64,000 nt of DNA. Origin: Planctomycetia bacterium (GTDB lineage Bacteria > Planctomycetota > Planctomycetia > Pirellulales > Thermoguttaceae). The notes beneath the pieces are model-generated. The model did no database searches. It was not told where the DNA came from and worked only from the letters and a program-made list of their open reading frames with translations. The first letter of the stretch is position 1; every line of letters begins with the position of its first letter. This document shows, in pieces, positions 43,645 through 54,600 of this stretch. The position numbers were made by a program, and so were the translations under genes. Where the stretch lies: contig JAUNMR010000001.1 of assembly GCA_030537455.1 (NCBI GenBank), forward strand, positions 145,366 to 209,365, in the 5' to 3' direction.

Positions 43645-46600
43645 ATGAGAAAAGACTTAATGATCTGCTTGGTTCTGAGTTTGAGCCTTGCTGCATTCGG
43701 TCCCGCAATGGGACAACAGCGTCGCGCCGGTACGCGCGCCAGTAGCGCAGCGGCGACGCAAACGCCGGCCTCTGCCGAGAATAGCGCGTCGCCAAGCGCC
43801 AACGCCGGTTCCGCCGAAACTCCACAAGCGCGCGTAACGGGCTCGCAGGGCGCGCCTGGTCCGGGCGGTCAACGCGGACCTGGCGGTCAACGCGGTCCTG
43901 GCGGACCTAATATGAGCGGCTTTGCCGTTTTGGGTCTACAAATGCAGGCTCGCGAGGCGGCGCTCGAAGACGGTAAGGTCAAGATCGCGACGTTCCAAGC
44001 AGAATATCTCAAAGCGCTCAAAGCCGCCGACTCTAATAACGACGGCAAACTCTCCACCGATGAACTGGAAGCTCTTCAGGAACAACAGCGCGCGAATATG
44101 CCGAACCCCGGCGGTCAAGGCGCGGGCGGCACTCGTCCCAACCGTGGCGGCGATAACGCCGAGGGCGCCGGTCGACGTCCCGTGCGCGGCGGCGCTAATG
44201 GCGCTAATGGTCGCAATACCGGCGCAAATGCTACCAGCGCTAACGATACGGTCGTTCGCGGTCAGGCTCCGGAAGAAAACGCGAACGATCAGGGACGTCG
44301 CGCCGGTCGTGGCGAAGGTCGCGCTCCCCAGGGCGGTCCTAACGGTCAACGCGGCGGTCAAGGCGGTCCTAACGGTCAACGCGGACCGGGTCAGGCAAAC
44401 GCGAACGGTCTTTTCAAGGCTCTGCAAGATTCTCGCGATGAAGAAAGCGGCGAAATCGACCTCGCTAAGTTCGAAAGCGGTCTGAAAGCGGCTCTTACCG
44501 AAGCCGATAAAGATAACGACGGCTATCTCGACCAGGAAGAATGGAACTCCTTCTCTGGTTTCGGCGGTCCCGGCGGTTTTGGCGGTTTCGGCGGCCTCGG
44601 AGGTCCCGGAGGAATGCCCGGCGGCAATGTAGATCCGAATATGGCGGCGCGTATGCGCGCAATGGTCGTGACGATGTTCCTGCGTCAAGTCGCAGACGCG
44701 GCTAAAACCGAGGACGGTCGCATTGATATCGCAAAGTTCCGCGATGAATATAGGAAGCTCCTCAAAGAAGCGGACGCAAATAACGACGGCTCGCTCGATC
44801 AAACGGAACTGGAGTCTCTTCAAGAGAAAGCACGCGAAGCAATGGGCTTTGGCGCTCCCGGCGGCGGCTTCGGCGGACCTGGTCAAGGCGGATTTGGCGG
44901 ACCTGGTCAAGGCGGATTTGGCGGTTTCGGTCGTGGCGCTCAGGCGTTCGCAGAACTTCGCGACGACAACGGCAATATTTCACTTGCTAAACTCGGCGAT
45001 AGTCAATTGCCGGATCAGCTCAAGGAGGCGTTGACTAACGCCGATTCGGACGGCGACGGTCTTCTGAGTGAAGAAGAATTGCGCGGCGCGTTCCAGAATA
45101 TGCGTCCCCAAGGCGGTCAAGGCGGCTTTCCCGGCGGACCAGGCTTCGGCGGTCAAGGCGGTCAGGGCGGTCGCCAGGGCGGCGGTCGCGGTAATCGCGG
45201 GGCGTATTCTCCTGTGAATGACACGCTCAATAGCGAGACGATTGTTCGCGGTCAGGCTCCGGAAGAGAATGCAGACGGTCAAGGTCAAGGTCGTCGTGGC
45301 GCTCGTGGCGAAGGTCGCGGTCCCCAGGGCGGTCCTAATGGTCAGCGCGGACAGGGCGGACCCGGTTTTGGCGGACCCGGCGGTGGTTTCGGTCGCGGCG
45401 GTTTTGGCGGTTTCGGCGGCTTTGGTCGTATGGGCGAAGGCGCGGTTCAATCGGCTTTGAATAAGTCGATCGTCGATGAAAAGTTCGTGATCGCTACTTT
45501 CGAGGAAGAACTCGTGAAAGCGCTCGGTAACGCCGATAACGAAGACGACGGCTATCTCGATATTCAAGAGCAGATCGACGCTTTTGGCATGCCCCTTGCC
45601 GGTCAGCCTGAGGGCGGTTCTGAACCAGGCGGTCGAGGTCAAGGCGCACGTGGTCAAGGCGAGCAAGGTAATCGCGGCGGTCGCGGCGAGAACCAGCCTA
45701 ATATTGACGAGAACGTCATGCGCGCGCGTATGCAACCGACTCCGAATAGCAATTACGTTGGAGTTGCGCCGAACGATTCCTTCCGTTTCGCGAAGAGTCG
45801 CGCTGGCGATGGTTCCGGTGAAAAAGAATCGATCGAAAGCGGTTATGCAATCGGTCGTTACGAAGTTCGTAATCGCGAGTTCAAAGAATTTGTCGACGCG
45901 ACTAATCGTACACAACTGCCGAAATACTGGGTTGACGGAACTTATCCCAAAGGCTCTAAGAACTGCCCAGTCGTAGGCGTGACGGTTCAAGACGCGGAAG
46001 ATTACTGCGCATGGCTCGCCACTGTGCATGAGGGCTGGACTTTCCGTCTACCGACCGAAGCGGAATTCGAAAACGCCGCCGCCGGCGCAAAGAAGCAGAA
46101 GTACCCCTATGGCACGACTTCTGGCGTGAGCTATACCAAAGGCGCGCTTACCACGAACGTTCAGTACAATGCGACTGTTCTTGCCGACCTTGCAAAGGAC
46201 GGTATGATTACCCTCGACGGCAAGTCCTCTAAGCTTTCAGACGTCGCGACGATCTCCGCCAAAGGCGTGATTACCAAAGGTTGGCGCGATAAAGAAGATA
46301 AGAGCGGCTTTACCTATAGCGATGAATTCAAGACCGGCGTCGCGACGTGCGCCTTCCTTGTTCCGGTCTATAAATATCGAGAGAACGAGAGCCCCTACGG
46401 CGCGATCGGCATGGCGGGCAACGCCGCGGAATGGACCTCTACGGTTGTGAACGATAAGAACGTAGTTCGCGGCGGATCCTGGTACTCCTCCATCGACGAT
46501 TGCGCCGCGACGTCGCGCGGCGAACTTAAAGACCCGAAAACGTCCGATCCGACGATCGGCTTCCGCGTGGTCGCAATTCGCGAAATGCCTGAGGGTATGC

Positions 46601-46707
46601 CCGGTTCGTTTGGTCCTGGCTTCGGCGGTCCTGGCTTTGGCGGTCCTCAGGGCGGTCCCCCTCAAGGCGGTCCGCAAGGAGCGCCTCAAAACGCTGCGGA
46701 AGAATGA
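43645..46707 (+). CDS. Secreted EF-hand / Gly-rich protein with C-terminal FGE-sulfatase (SUMF1-like) domain
   Basis: 1020 aa. Signal peptide 1-23 (LMICLVLSLSLAAFGPAMG). Five EF-hand-like calcium loops start at about residues 129 (DSNNDGKLSTDE), 288 (DKDNDGYLDQEE), 377 (DANNDGSLDQTE), 467 (DSDGDGLLSEEE) and 631 (DNEDDGYLDIQE). Each ends a 34-residue unit with an IAKF-type helix. Gly/Pro/Gln-rich spacers separate them, and VRGQAPEEN...QGGPNGQRG occurs twice (202 and 533). Residues about 705-975 are a formylglycine-generating-enzyme-like domain (YAIGRYEVRNREFKEFV, RLPTEAEFENAA, GMAGNAAEWTS, VVRGGSWYS). A calcium-stiffened surface protein is plausible. FGE activity is not implied; most such domains are non-catalytic. 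Confidence 0.8.
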   Translation: MRKDLMICLVLSLSLAAFGPAMGQQRRAGTRASSAAATQTPASAENSASPSANAGSAETPQARVTGSQGAPGPGGQRGPGGQRGPGGPNMSGFAVLGLQMQAREAALEDGKVKIATFQAEYLKALKAADSNNDGKLSTDELEALQEQQRANMPNPGGQGAGGTRPNRGGDNAEGAGRRPVRGGANGANGRNTGANATSANDTVVRGQAPEENANDQGRRAGRGEGRAPQGGPNGQRGGQGGPNGQRGPGQANANGLFKALQDSRDEESGEIDLAKFESGLKAALTEADKDNDGYLDQEEWNSFSGFGGPGGFGGFGGLGGPGGMPGGNVDPNMAARMRAMVVTMFLRQVADAAKTEDGRIDIAKFRDEYRKLLKEADANNDGSLDQTELESLQEKAREAMGFGAPGGGFGGPGQGGFGGPGQGGFGGFGRGAQAFAELRDDNGNISLAKLGDSQLPDQLKEALTNADSDGDGLLSEEELRGAFQNMRPQGGQGGFPGGPGFGGQGGQGGRQGGGRGNRGAYSPVNDTLNSETIVRGQAPEENADGQGQGRRGARGEGRGPQGGPNGQRGQGGPGFGGPGGGFGRGGFGGFGGFGRMGEGAVQSALNKSIVDEKFVIATFEEELVKALGNADNEDDGYLDIQEQIDAFGMPLAGQPEGGSEPGGRGQGARGQGEQGNRGGRGENQPNIDENVMRARMQPTPNSNYVGVAPNDSFRFAKSRAGDGSGEKESIESGYAIGRYEVRNREFKEFVDATNRTQLPKYWVDGTYPKGSKNCPVVGVTVQDAEDYCAWLATVHEGWTFRLPTEAEFENAAAGAKKQKYPYGTTSGVSYTKGALTTNVQYNATVLADLAKDGMITLDGKSSKLSDVATISAKGVITKGWRDKEDKSGFTYSDEFKTGVATCAFLVPVYKYRENESPYGAIGMAGNAAEWTSTVVNDKNVVRGGSWYSSIDDCAATSRGELKDPKTSDPTIGFRVVAIREMPEGMPGSFGPGFGGPGFGGPQGGPPQGGPQGAPQNAAEE

Positions 46708-46791
46708 TTTTTAACTCGCTGCGCTTGCGCTATGCGTTAGGTTTTCCCCCTATGCAATGCGGAACTCTTGACGTCTGACGCGTTTATACAA

Positions 46792-46829
46792 AAGAGCGAC
46801 GTAACCTCAATACCGGTTGCGTCGCTCTT
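46792..46829. terminator. Bidirectional terminator between the EF-hand/FGE gene and def
   Basis: AAGAGCGACGTAACC (46792-46806) pairs with GGTTGCGTCGCTCTT (46815-46829), 15 pairs with one GU. T content beyond the stem is modest. The two genes converge on it. Confidence 0.65.
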
Positions 46830-46912
46830 GGCATATGATAGTCGCTCGTTCGAACGCCTCGAACTTAACGCGTTAGGACAGCGTAGTCGTTATCGAACGT
46901 GGCGCTAGCTCG

Positions 46913-47491
46913 CTAGGCTCTTTCTTCTTCCCACTTTTTGACGCTTTCGAGGAATTGCTCTTCGGTCGGTTCCAGACCGTTCTTTAGGTCTTCTTTGAAC
47001 TTGACTTGTAATTTTAGCAGTTGCGTTTCCAGGTCGCCATTTGAGGCGACGGCGTGCTGGAAGAAGGACACGCCCGAGAGATGGTCGGTTTCGTGCTGGA
47101 CGATTCGCGCGTCAAAGCCCTTCCAGTGGTAATTGACGACCTGCCCCTTGAGGTCGATCGCCTGGAATTTGCACTCCCTAGCACGCGGGACAATCAGTCT
47201 CATGTCGGGAAAGCTCAGGCAGCCCTCTTCGCCTTCTTCATTGCCTCGCAGTTTGAGGATTATTGGATTAATGAGCACGACCTCTTTGTCCTTCTGCTGC
47301 GCGTCCCCCGTTGGGTTAATGACGATCAGCTGATAAGGTAGGTCGACCTGGTTGGCAGCTAACCCGACGCCTTGCGTTTCGTACATAAGGTCAAACATTT
47401 CCTGGACAATGTCCCTGATCGTTTGATCGATTTTACGTAACGGCTTGCATTTATATCTCAGGATAGGGTGCGGGTATTTGACGATACGCAT
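46913..47491 (-). CDS. def: Peptide deformylase
   Basis: 192 aa. The three defining motifs are GVGLAANQVDLPYQ, EEGCLSFPDM (metal-binding Cys) and QHETDHLSGVSF (HExxH metal site, here HETDH). It removes the formyl group from nascent proteins in the cytosol. The ATG at 47491 has GAAAGAG upstream. The C-terminal 40 residues are charged and helical, longer than in E. coli. fmt, often its neighbour, is not adjacent. Confidence 0.95.
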   Translation of the reverse strand: MRIVKYPHPILRYKCKPLRKIDQTIRDIVQEMFDLMYETQGVGLAANQVDLPYQLIVINPTGDAQQKDKEVVLINPIILKLRGNEEGEEGCLSFPDMRLIVPRARECKFQAIDLKGQVVNYHWKGFDARIVQHETDHLSGVSFFQHAVASNGDLETQLLKLQVKFKEDLKNGLEPTEEQFLESVKKWEEERA

Positions 47492-47594
47492 ATGGACTCT
47501 TTCAACGCAAAGCGTAATGGGCGCGGTGTAACGACGGTAAAGACGAGCGTACGCGAGCGTTTGTAGACGCTATTTGACGCGCGTTTTTTTTTGT

Positions 47595-47623
47595 TTATAT
47601 TATAAGCGCAATTGAGATATAAT
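47595..47623 (+). promoter_or_regulatory. Promoter of the vWA gene
   Basis: TTATAT (47595-47600), 17-base spacer, perfect TATAAT (47618-47623). The ATG at 47649 follows after 25 bases, so the leader is very short. Confidence 0.5.
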
Positions 47624-47648
47624 CAAGTCACAGGGTCACACGGTAGCT

Positions 47649-48659
47649 ATGAAAACGCGCGCCAGTTATGATAAACGAGTGTCAGATTCGTCGTTCCAGG
47701 GAACCGGTCGCGTTTTTTCCACCGTTCGCGCCTGGTTTGCGTCTGGTCTGGGCTCGATTGTGATTCACATTGTCGTTCTAGCGGCGCTCTTTTTCTTAAT
47801 GCAGCGTCATACTCGTCTTGGCGCGGCTAAATCGGATCGCCAGACGGACGAAATCGGTCTTGTTGCGCTGGAGTCTCGCGATTCAATGGAAAGCGAATTG
47901 CCCGAGGCGCTTAGCGAATTGAATAATGCCGAAGCCAATTCTTCGAGCGATTCTTCTGCCTCAGAGCAAGTCGATATCAACGCTTCTGTTCATGAGTTTG
48001 CCGAGAGTCTCCTTCCTAACGCTGAAATCGGCTTAAACTCCTCCAGTACAACGTACGGTTCCACCGAAGGCGTCACAGTTTATGGCGAGCGCGGGGGTAG
48101 TTCCTCCGGAGATGGTCAGCGCGTGGGATTCGGAGGAGCGTCCGGGACGGGTCGACGTTTTGTCTATGTTCTCGACCACTCCGATAGTATGGGCTGGAAA
48201 GGCGGCGCGCCCTTTCGTACGGCGCAGCGTGAGGCGATCGCCAGCGTCGAGAGCCTCGAGCCGAAAAATGGCGCTCAGAAGTTTCAGTTGATCGTCTATA
48301 ACCAAGATTATTTGAGCTTTAACGGCGGTAGCGCGCTGGTCGACGCTTCCCTCGCCAATAAGGCGCAAGCGGCGCGCTTTCTCGCCTCTCTTACCCCAAG
48401 CGGCGGAACCTCGCCCGAACCGGCCTTGGAGAAGGCGCTACAAATGAAACCAGACGTGATCTTCTTTCTAACTGACGCCGACGAAGAACTTAGCGAACAG
48501 ACCCTCGCGAATATTCAAAAACTACGTCGACTCTATAAAGTCAAACAGATTAGCGTGATCGAATACGGTCGCAGCTCCGATAAAGCGAAGAAGACCTATA
48601 AACGCCTCGCGGGCGAAAACGGCGGCGTTTATGTCTTTCGCGATATCGACCAAATGTAG
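47649..48659 (+). CDS. Membrane-anchored von Willebrand factor A domain protein
   Basis: 336 aa. A short cytoplasmic N-terminus precedes one membrane segment (GLGSIVIHIVVLAALFFLM, about 34-52). A Ser/Glu/Asn-rich linker runs to about 150. The vWA domain begins FVYVLDHSDSMGWKGG, whose DxSxS is the MIDAS metal site, and has SGGTSPEPALEKAL and DVIFFLTDADEELSE further on. The C-terminus ends with the domain. Such proteins mediate adhesion or assemble complexes in the periplasm; no MoxR ATPase is adjacent. It sits upstream of the DPP-IV-like gene in the same direction but 258 bases apart, so linkage is uncertain. Confidence 0.85.
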   Translation: MKTRASYDKRVSDSSFQGTGRVFSTVRAWFASGLGSIVIHIVVLAALFFLMQRHTRLGAAKSDRQTDEIGLVALESRDSMESELPEALSELNNAEANSSSDSSASEQVDINASVHEFAESLLPNAEIGLNSSSTTYGSTEGVTVYGERGGSSSGDGQRVGFGGASGTGRRFVYVLDHSDSMGWKGGAPFRTAQREAIASVESLEPKNGAQKFQLIVYNQDYLSFNGGSALVDASLANKAQAARFLASLTPSGGTSPEPALEKALQMKPDVIFFLTDADEELSEQTLANIQKLRRLYKVKQISVIEYGRSSDKAKKTYKRLAGENGGVYVFRDIDQM

Positions 48660-48917
48660 CCTCCGTCTGAAGTTGCGCGTGACGTTTCGCCAGGGGCGCT
48701 TTTCTTTTTAGCGTCGCGCTCGCGCGCGTGCTCCTTGTCGTGCGACTTGCGTTTATTCTGCCTTTATTTTTTTATTAAACCCTTGCTTTTCGGCGCGTTT
48801 TATCGATACTAGCTGTATAGCGCAGTCGCGCGCGTAATTGCGCTCGTGGCGACGTTTTGACGTCTTATCGTAAGCTGTTGACTTTCTTGAATATGAGAAG
48901 AAAGGAGATTGTAGGCA

Positions 48918-51479
48918 ATGCATTTGAGTCTGAGGCTAACGGTTCGGTCAAACGCTCCGATCCTATTGCTTTTTTGCAGTTTCCTTGTCTTTTTTGTATT
49001 TTCCTCCGATTTTAGCGCGTATGGTCAGGAATCTTCGGTCGATGACGTTCTGACCATGCAACGCATTTACGGTAGCGGTTATTTCTCCGAGCAGGGCTTT
49101 AGCGCTACGTGGTCTTCCAGCGGAGCCGCTTTTGTTCGCCAGGTTGAGTCGTCGTCGGTGAGCGGCGGTCGTGACGTCGTGCTCGAGAAGCCGGACGGTT
49201 CGCGCGAGATTGTCGTAAGCGCGTCCGAGCTGATTCCGCGCGACTCCAATAAAGAAAACCCGCGCCCTATAGCAGTCTCCGACTATGAACTTTCCTCTGA
49301 TGCGCAAACGGTTCTTATTTATACCAATACACGCCGCGTCTGGCGCCGTAATACTCGTGGCGATTACTGGGCGCTCGATCGTCGTCATGGCGTTTTCCGT
49401 CAGCTCGGCGTCGGCGTGACGAGCGAGCCGTGCTATCTCCAGTTCGCGAAACTATCCCCCGACGGCTCGCGCGTCGGATATGTCTATAAGAATAACCTTT
49501 ACGTTGAAGAGGTCGTTTCCGGCGCCATAACGCAACTGACCTTCGACGGCTCCGACGATATTATCAATGGAACCTTCGACTGGGTTTACGAAGAAGAATT
49601 CGACTGCCGCGACGGTTGGCGCTGGTCGCCCGACGGTAAATATATCGCGTTCTGGCGCTTAGATTCCTCCGCCGAGCCGATGTTTGTTATGCTCGACAAC
49701 GTTGGTCTTTCCACCTCGACCGGCGCCGCGCGCATCGAAGCGACGCAACTGAACGGGGATTTCCAAATCAACGAGACGCCCTCCGACGATAACGCGTCCC
49801 CCGACGTATTAGAGACCGACGCTCAGCGACTGCGTAGCTATCCGACTCTTGTCGCCTTTAAATACCCTCGCGTCGGTTGTGCCAACGCGACGGCTCAAAT
49901 CGGCGTGATCACCTTGCCCACCCCTGAAACACAAGGGTACGACCCGGTCGCTAATACCCGGTTCGTCAACTTTAACGACCCCGAGGAATTCTACCTCCCG
50001 CAAATGCAATGGCATACCGGTCAGGGCGGTCTGATCGTCCACAAAACCCCGCGCTCGCAACGTTTGTGCGAAGCCTATCGTATTGACCCGGAAACCGCCG
50101 AGCCGACCTTCCTCTTTAGCGACGCCGATCCCGACGGCGCTTGGCAGACCGTCTACCCCTTGTATGAACTACAAGACGGCGACCGCTTCATTCGAATTTC
50201 CGAACGCGACGGGTGGCGACGTTATTATCTGAGTCGCTTTAGCGACCTGACGGAACAACGCGCGTTGACGCCGCCAGAGTGCGACGCGATCGAGTTCGTT
50301 TCCTTCGACTACGACGCGTCAGGTCAGGAGAACGGAGTCTACTATTACGCGTCCCCCTCTAACGCGACGCAACGGTTCCTCTATCGCGCTTCGCTCGAGG
50401 GCGAGAATCAACGCGTTGTCTTTAGCAATGCGTCAGAATCGCGCGATAATGGAACGGAAAGCTGGTCCCTTTCCGCCGACTCCAATTGGGCGATCTATCG
50501 TCGCTCCTCCTTTGGCGTTCCCTCGCGCGTTGAACTTGTTCAACTTGACGGCGCCCAAGCGACCGTTTCCAAAGTACTTGTCGATAACCAAGCGCTTCGC
50601 AAAAAATTAGACGAGGCACGTTTGGGCGACTTCGAGTTCTTTAGCGTAGAAATCGACGAAGCGTGCGACTTCGAAAAGAAAGCCGGCGCCACGAACACAG
50701 AAAAGATCAGCGTCGACGGATGGGTTCTTACCCCGAATGATTGGGATGAAGATAATTCCTCTAAAACATACCCACTCCTGGTTTATGTCTACGGCGAGCC
50801 TGCCGCGCAGACGGTTCTCGACTCCTGGGGCGGTTCCACCTACCTCTATCATCGCGCGATTTGCGAACGCGGCTGCGTCGTGGTATGCTTTGAGAACCGC
50901 GGTACGCCCGCGCCCAAAGGTCGTGCATGGCGTAAACGTATCTATGAGAAGTTCGGCGCGGTCGGTCGTAGCGATCAAGCAGCTTCGCTACGCGCCTTCC
51001 TTTCCACCTGGCATGGCGCCTCTAAGATTGACGTCGACCGCATCGGCGTCTGGGGCTGGAGCGGCGGCGGCACCTCTACGCTCAACCTCATGTTTAATTA
51101 CCCCGACCTGTATAAGTGTGGAATTGCTATCGCGCCCGTGCCTGATTACCGTAATTATGATACAATCTATCAGGAACGCTACTCCGGGCTGATTACCGAA
51201 ACCCCCGAAAGCTATGAACTTGGCTCCGCTATCGGTTACGCCGGTAATCTCCAAGGGAAATTGCTAGTGATTCACGGCTCCGGCGACGATAACTGCCATT
51301 TCCAGACGACTGAGCGACTCATAAACGCGCTCATCGCCGCCGGAAAAGACTTCGAGGCGTTCATGTACCCTTATCGTTCGCACGGAATCTTCGAAGGCGC
51401 CGGCACGACCCTTCACCTGCGTAATAAGACAATGGAATTCTGGGAACGTAATCTCCTCGCGCCCGTGAACGCCCAGTAG
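48918..51479 (+). CDS. Secreted S9 family peptidase (dipeptidyl-peptidase IV type)
   Basis: 853 aa with AAAGGAG upstream. Signal peptide about 1-35 (LLLFCSFLVFFVFSSDFSAYG). Residues 40-560 form the beta-propeller of the DPP-IV N-terminal region, including WVYEEEFDCRDGWRWSPDG, which carries the double-Glu motif (EE) that anchors the substrate amino terminus. The hydrolase domain follows: Ser in GVWGWSGGGTSTL, Asp in IHGSGDDNCHF and His in YRSHGI. It should release N-terminal dipeptides, often Xaa-Pro, in the periplasm. Such peptidases serve nutrient breakdown. It is followed by the second rhamnosidase gene after 178 bases. Confidence 0.92.
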   Translation: MHLSLRLTVRSNAPILLLFCSFLVFFVFSSDFSAYGQESSVDDVLTMQRIYGSGYFSEQGFSATWSSSGAAFVRQVESSSVSGGRDVVLEKPDGSREIVVSASELIPRDSNKENPRPIAVSDYELSSDAQTVLIYTNTRRVWRRNTRGDYWALDRRHGVFRQLGVGVTSEPCYLQFAKLSPDGSRVGYVYKNNLYVEEVVSGAITQLTFDGSDDIINGTFDWVYEEEFDCRDGWRWSPDGKYIAFWRLDSSAEPMFVMLDNVGLSTSTGAARIEATQLNGDFQINETPSDDNASPDVLETDAQRLRSYPTLVAFKYPRVGCANATAQIGVITLPTPETQGYDPVANTRFVNFNDPEEFYLPQMQWHTGQGGLIVHKTPRSQRLCEAYRIDPETAEPTFLFSDADPDGAWQTVYPLYELQDGDRFIRISERDGWRRYYLSRFSDLTEQRALTPPECDAIEFVSFDYDASGQENGVYYYASPSNATQRFLYRASLEGENQRVVFSNASESRDNGTESWSLSADSNWAIYRRSSFGVPSRVELVQLDGAQATVSKVLVDNQALRKKLDEARLGDFEFFSVEIDEACDFEKKAGATNTEKISVDGWVLTPNDWDEDNSSKTYPLLVYVYGEPAAQTVLDSWGGSTYLYHRAICERGCVVVCFENRGTPAPKGRAWRKRIYEKFGAVGRSDQAASLRAFLSTWHGASKIDVDRIGVWGWSGGGTSTLNLMFNYPDLYKCGIAIAPVPDYRNYDTIYQERYSGLITETPESYELGSAIGYAGNLQGKLLVIHGSGDDNCHFQTTERLINALIAAGKDFEAFMYPYRSHGIFEGAGTTLHLRNKTMEFWERNLLAPVNAQ

Positions 51480-51657
51480 TTCCACAACCATATAACGCAA
51501 CGCTCGGCGTCGTGAATTGCGTATTGACGACGCTTGTGTGTTTTTACCACGAATCTTGCGTATTATAAACGAGGCGTAGGACGCGCTTTGTAGTTCGTTA
51601 AGACATTTCGCCACAGAGATTTGCGGTTTAAATGTCGAGATTAGATAAGGAACACCG

Positions 51658-54600
51658 ATGAAACATCGCATTCTTTCATGCGCGGTCTTGACTTGCTGTC
51701 TTCTGGCAGCGAGCGCGACGCTCACGCGCGGTTATGATAATATTCGTGAGATGAAGCGACCGACTCCTTCTCCGAATTCTTACGCCTTTAGCGTCAATGG
51801 TTTCCACGTGGTTGACTTCCGCGTTGAGAACCTCATTGCCCCCGAAGGTATCGATACTCCTCAACCACGTTTTAGCTGGAAATTGTTCTCTCAGGATCTT
51901 AACGAACGTCAGAGCGCGTATCAACTTAAAGTACGTCAGGTAGGCGTTTTCGGCTCCGACGGTGAAGAACAGGTCGTCTGGGATTCCGGTAAGGTCGATA
52001 GCGACGAACAGCTTTATATCCGCTACGGCGGCGCCCCTCTGCCTCCTCGCACGGAATTCATGGCAGAACTGATCGTTTGGAACAATGACGGTAAACGTAC
52101 CTCTCAGGTTTACGCGCCGTTCTCCACTGGTCTTTATCCGACCGCCGACGATCCCTCCCCGTGGAAAGGCAAGTGGATCAGCGTTGGAGTCGATGATACC
52201 CAAGTCACCCCCGCCGATATTACCGTCGCGAATTGGATCGCTTACTCAAATGAAGGAAGCCTCCCAGTCGGCTCCTCGACCTATCGCTTTACGTTCGACG
52301 TCCCCGATGCGAGCGCGGTCACCGAAGCCATTGGAAACTTCACCCAAGACGACCGCGGCTCTGTCTACCTCAATGGCGTGGAACTCGGCGGCTCCGATAA
52401 TACCAGACGCGCCGCCACGCGCGACCTCAAAGCCAATTTGGTCGATGGTAAGAACGTCCTTGCCCTGCGTGTTGAAAACGTCGGCGCCAATCCTAATCCC
52501 GGCGGCGTGCTCGGCGCAATGTATATTACCACGGCGGACGGTACCACGAATTATATCACCGACGAATCCTGGAAAGCGATCGAAGGGTTTGAGCCCGAAT
52601 ATCTTACGCGCGATTTCGACGACTCCTCCTGGTCCAACGTCTTTGTGCTGACCAAATGGGGTAATGCGCCTTGGGGCGAAATCGAACAGGCCCCGCTAGA
52701 AAAAGCCTCGCCCGCAAGATACCTCGCTAATACCTACTGGATTCGCAAGGATCAAGAAGTTAAGCGCGCCACCGTCTATATTTCTGGTCTCGGATACTAC
52801 GAATGCTATATCAACGGCGTTAAACTGGGCGACCAGATCTGCGGTCCGATGTACACCGACTACGATAAGCGCGTGCCATACAATACCTTCGACGTAACCG
52901 ATATCTTCGAGATTACTCAAAAGATGGATGCGAACGACGTCGAAGTGAGCGTTGTTCTCGGCAACGGTCGCTATTACGCGCTTCGCGCCGATAAATGCGT
53001 TCATTACGGCGATCCCTGCCTTCTCATGCAAATGGAAGTGGAATACGCCAATGGCGAGGTCGACTACTTCGTGAGCGACGAAAGCTGGAAGGGTACTGCC
53101 AATGGTCCTATCAGCGAAAATAACGATTACGACGGCGAAGTCGCCGACGGTCGTCTGGCGCACAATCTGACAGGCGAAGAGTCAGAAAAGGGGCTTGAAC
53201 CCGGCGATTCTCCTCGCTATCTCGAGGTGCGTTTCAATCAGGCTTGGACCGTCGAGACGCCCGATCCGGTCGTGGTTGTCGACGGACCCAAGGGGAAATT
53301 GGTCGCGCAGATGATTCCCCCTATGCGCGAAACCTATGAAATTAAAGCGGTTGCCATTGAAGAGAAAGAGCCCGGTCGCTATATCATCGACTTTGGGCAG
53401 AACTTCGTTGGCGTTCCGCGAATTAAGCTCAATGGTAAAGCTGGCGATCGTGTTCAAATCCGCTTCGCTGAGAGTCTTAAAGACGACGGCGAACTGTACG
53501 TCGACAATCTTCGTACCGCGAAGGCGCGCGATATCTATACTCTCGCGGGTCTGCCCGAGGGCGAAATCTATGAGCCTCGCTTCACTCAGCACGGCGGTCG
53601 CTACGCGGAACTCATTGGTTACCCCGGCGTTCCGACACTCGACTCTGTGACCGGCTATACCGTGACGACCGATTTGCCGCAGATCGGTTTCTTCGAGACC
53701 TCTAACGCGACGATTTCGCAAATCTTCCAAAATATCGTTTGGGGTACTCGCGGCAACTACCTGAGTATGCCGACTGATTGCCCACAACGCGACGAACGTA
53801 TGGGCTGGCAGGGCGACCGCGCCATGGAATGCCTCGGCGAAATGTATGTCTTCGACAACGCGTCTCTGTATGTCAAGTGGTTGCAAGACATTGAAGAGTC
53901 TCAACGCGAAGACGGCAACGTCTCCGACGTCTGCCCCGCTTACTGGCAATTTTACTCCCCGAATGTGACCTGGCCGAGCGCGCAACTCCTGGTTCCACAA
54001 AACCTCGCGCTCATGTTCGGCGAAGAATCTCCGATCGCTGCGCACTTCGATTCGCGCCAGAAGTGGCTCGACTTCATGCTCTCCCTGTGCAACGAAGACG
54101 GCACGATCTCGCGCGATAACTACGGCGACTGGTGCGTTCCGCCGGAGCGCCCTGAATTGATCCACTCCGCCGACCCAATGCGTCAGACGAACCGCACTCT
54201 GCTGGCGACGGTCTATATGATCAACGACCTGCGCGTTCAAGCGAACTTTGCAGATAAACTCAATAAGACCGCGGAAGCGAAACAGTTGCGCGAACGCGCC
54301 GACAAGATGCAAGAGGTCTTCAATAAGACGTTCTACAATGCCGAAGAAGGTCGTTATGACAACGGCTCGCAAACCTCTTGCGTACTGCCGCTTGCTTTCG
54401 GCGTCGTTCCCGAAAGCGAACGTGAGAAAGTCCTTAATACGCTGATCAACAATATCGAAAACGTTACGAACAAACACCTCGGCACCGGTCTTATTGGCGG
54501 TCAGTGGATCAATCGTCTACTCAGCGACGCCGGTCGCATTGATCTTCCGTACGCCTTCGCGACGCATCGCGATTTCCCGAGCTGGGGCTATATGATCGAG

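Noticed and set aside
43936..46029. Long minus-strand frames opposite the Gly-rich protein
   Set aside because: They are the antisense of Gly/Arg-rich codons, which rarely give stops; no domain is seen.
43645..46707. Tandem DNA repeat array or CRISPR
   Set aside because: The GGCGGT-rich repeats encode Gly-rich protein in one frame; unit length and spacers are irregular.
53182..54477. 431-codon minus-strand frame inside the large rhamnosidase
   Set aside because: It is a shadow of a GH78 gene with all motifs on the plus strand.
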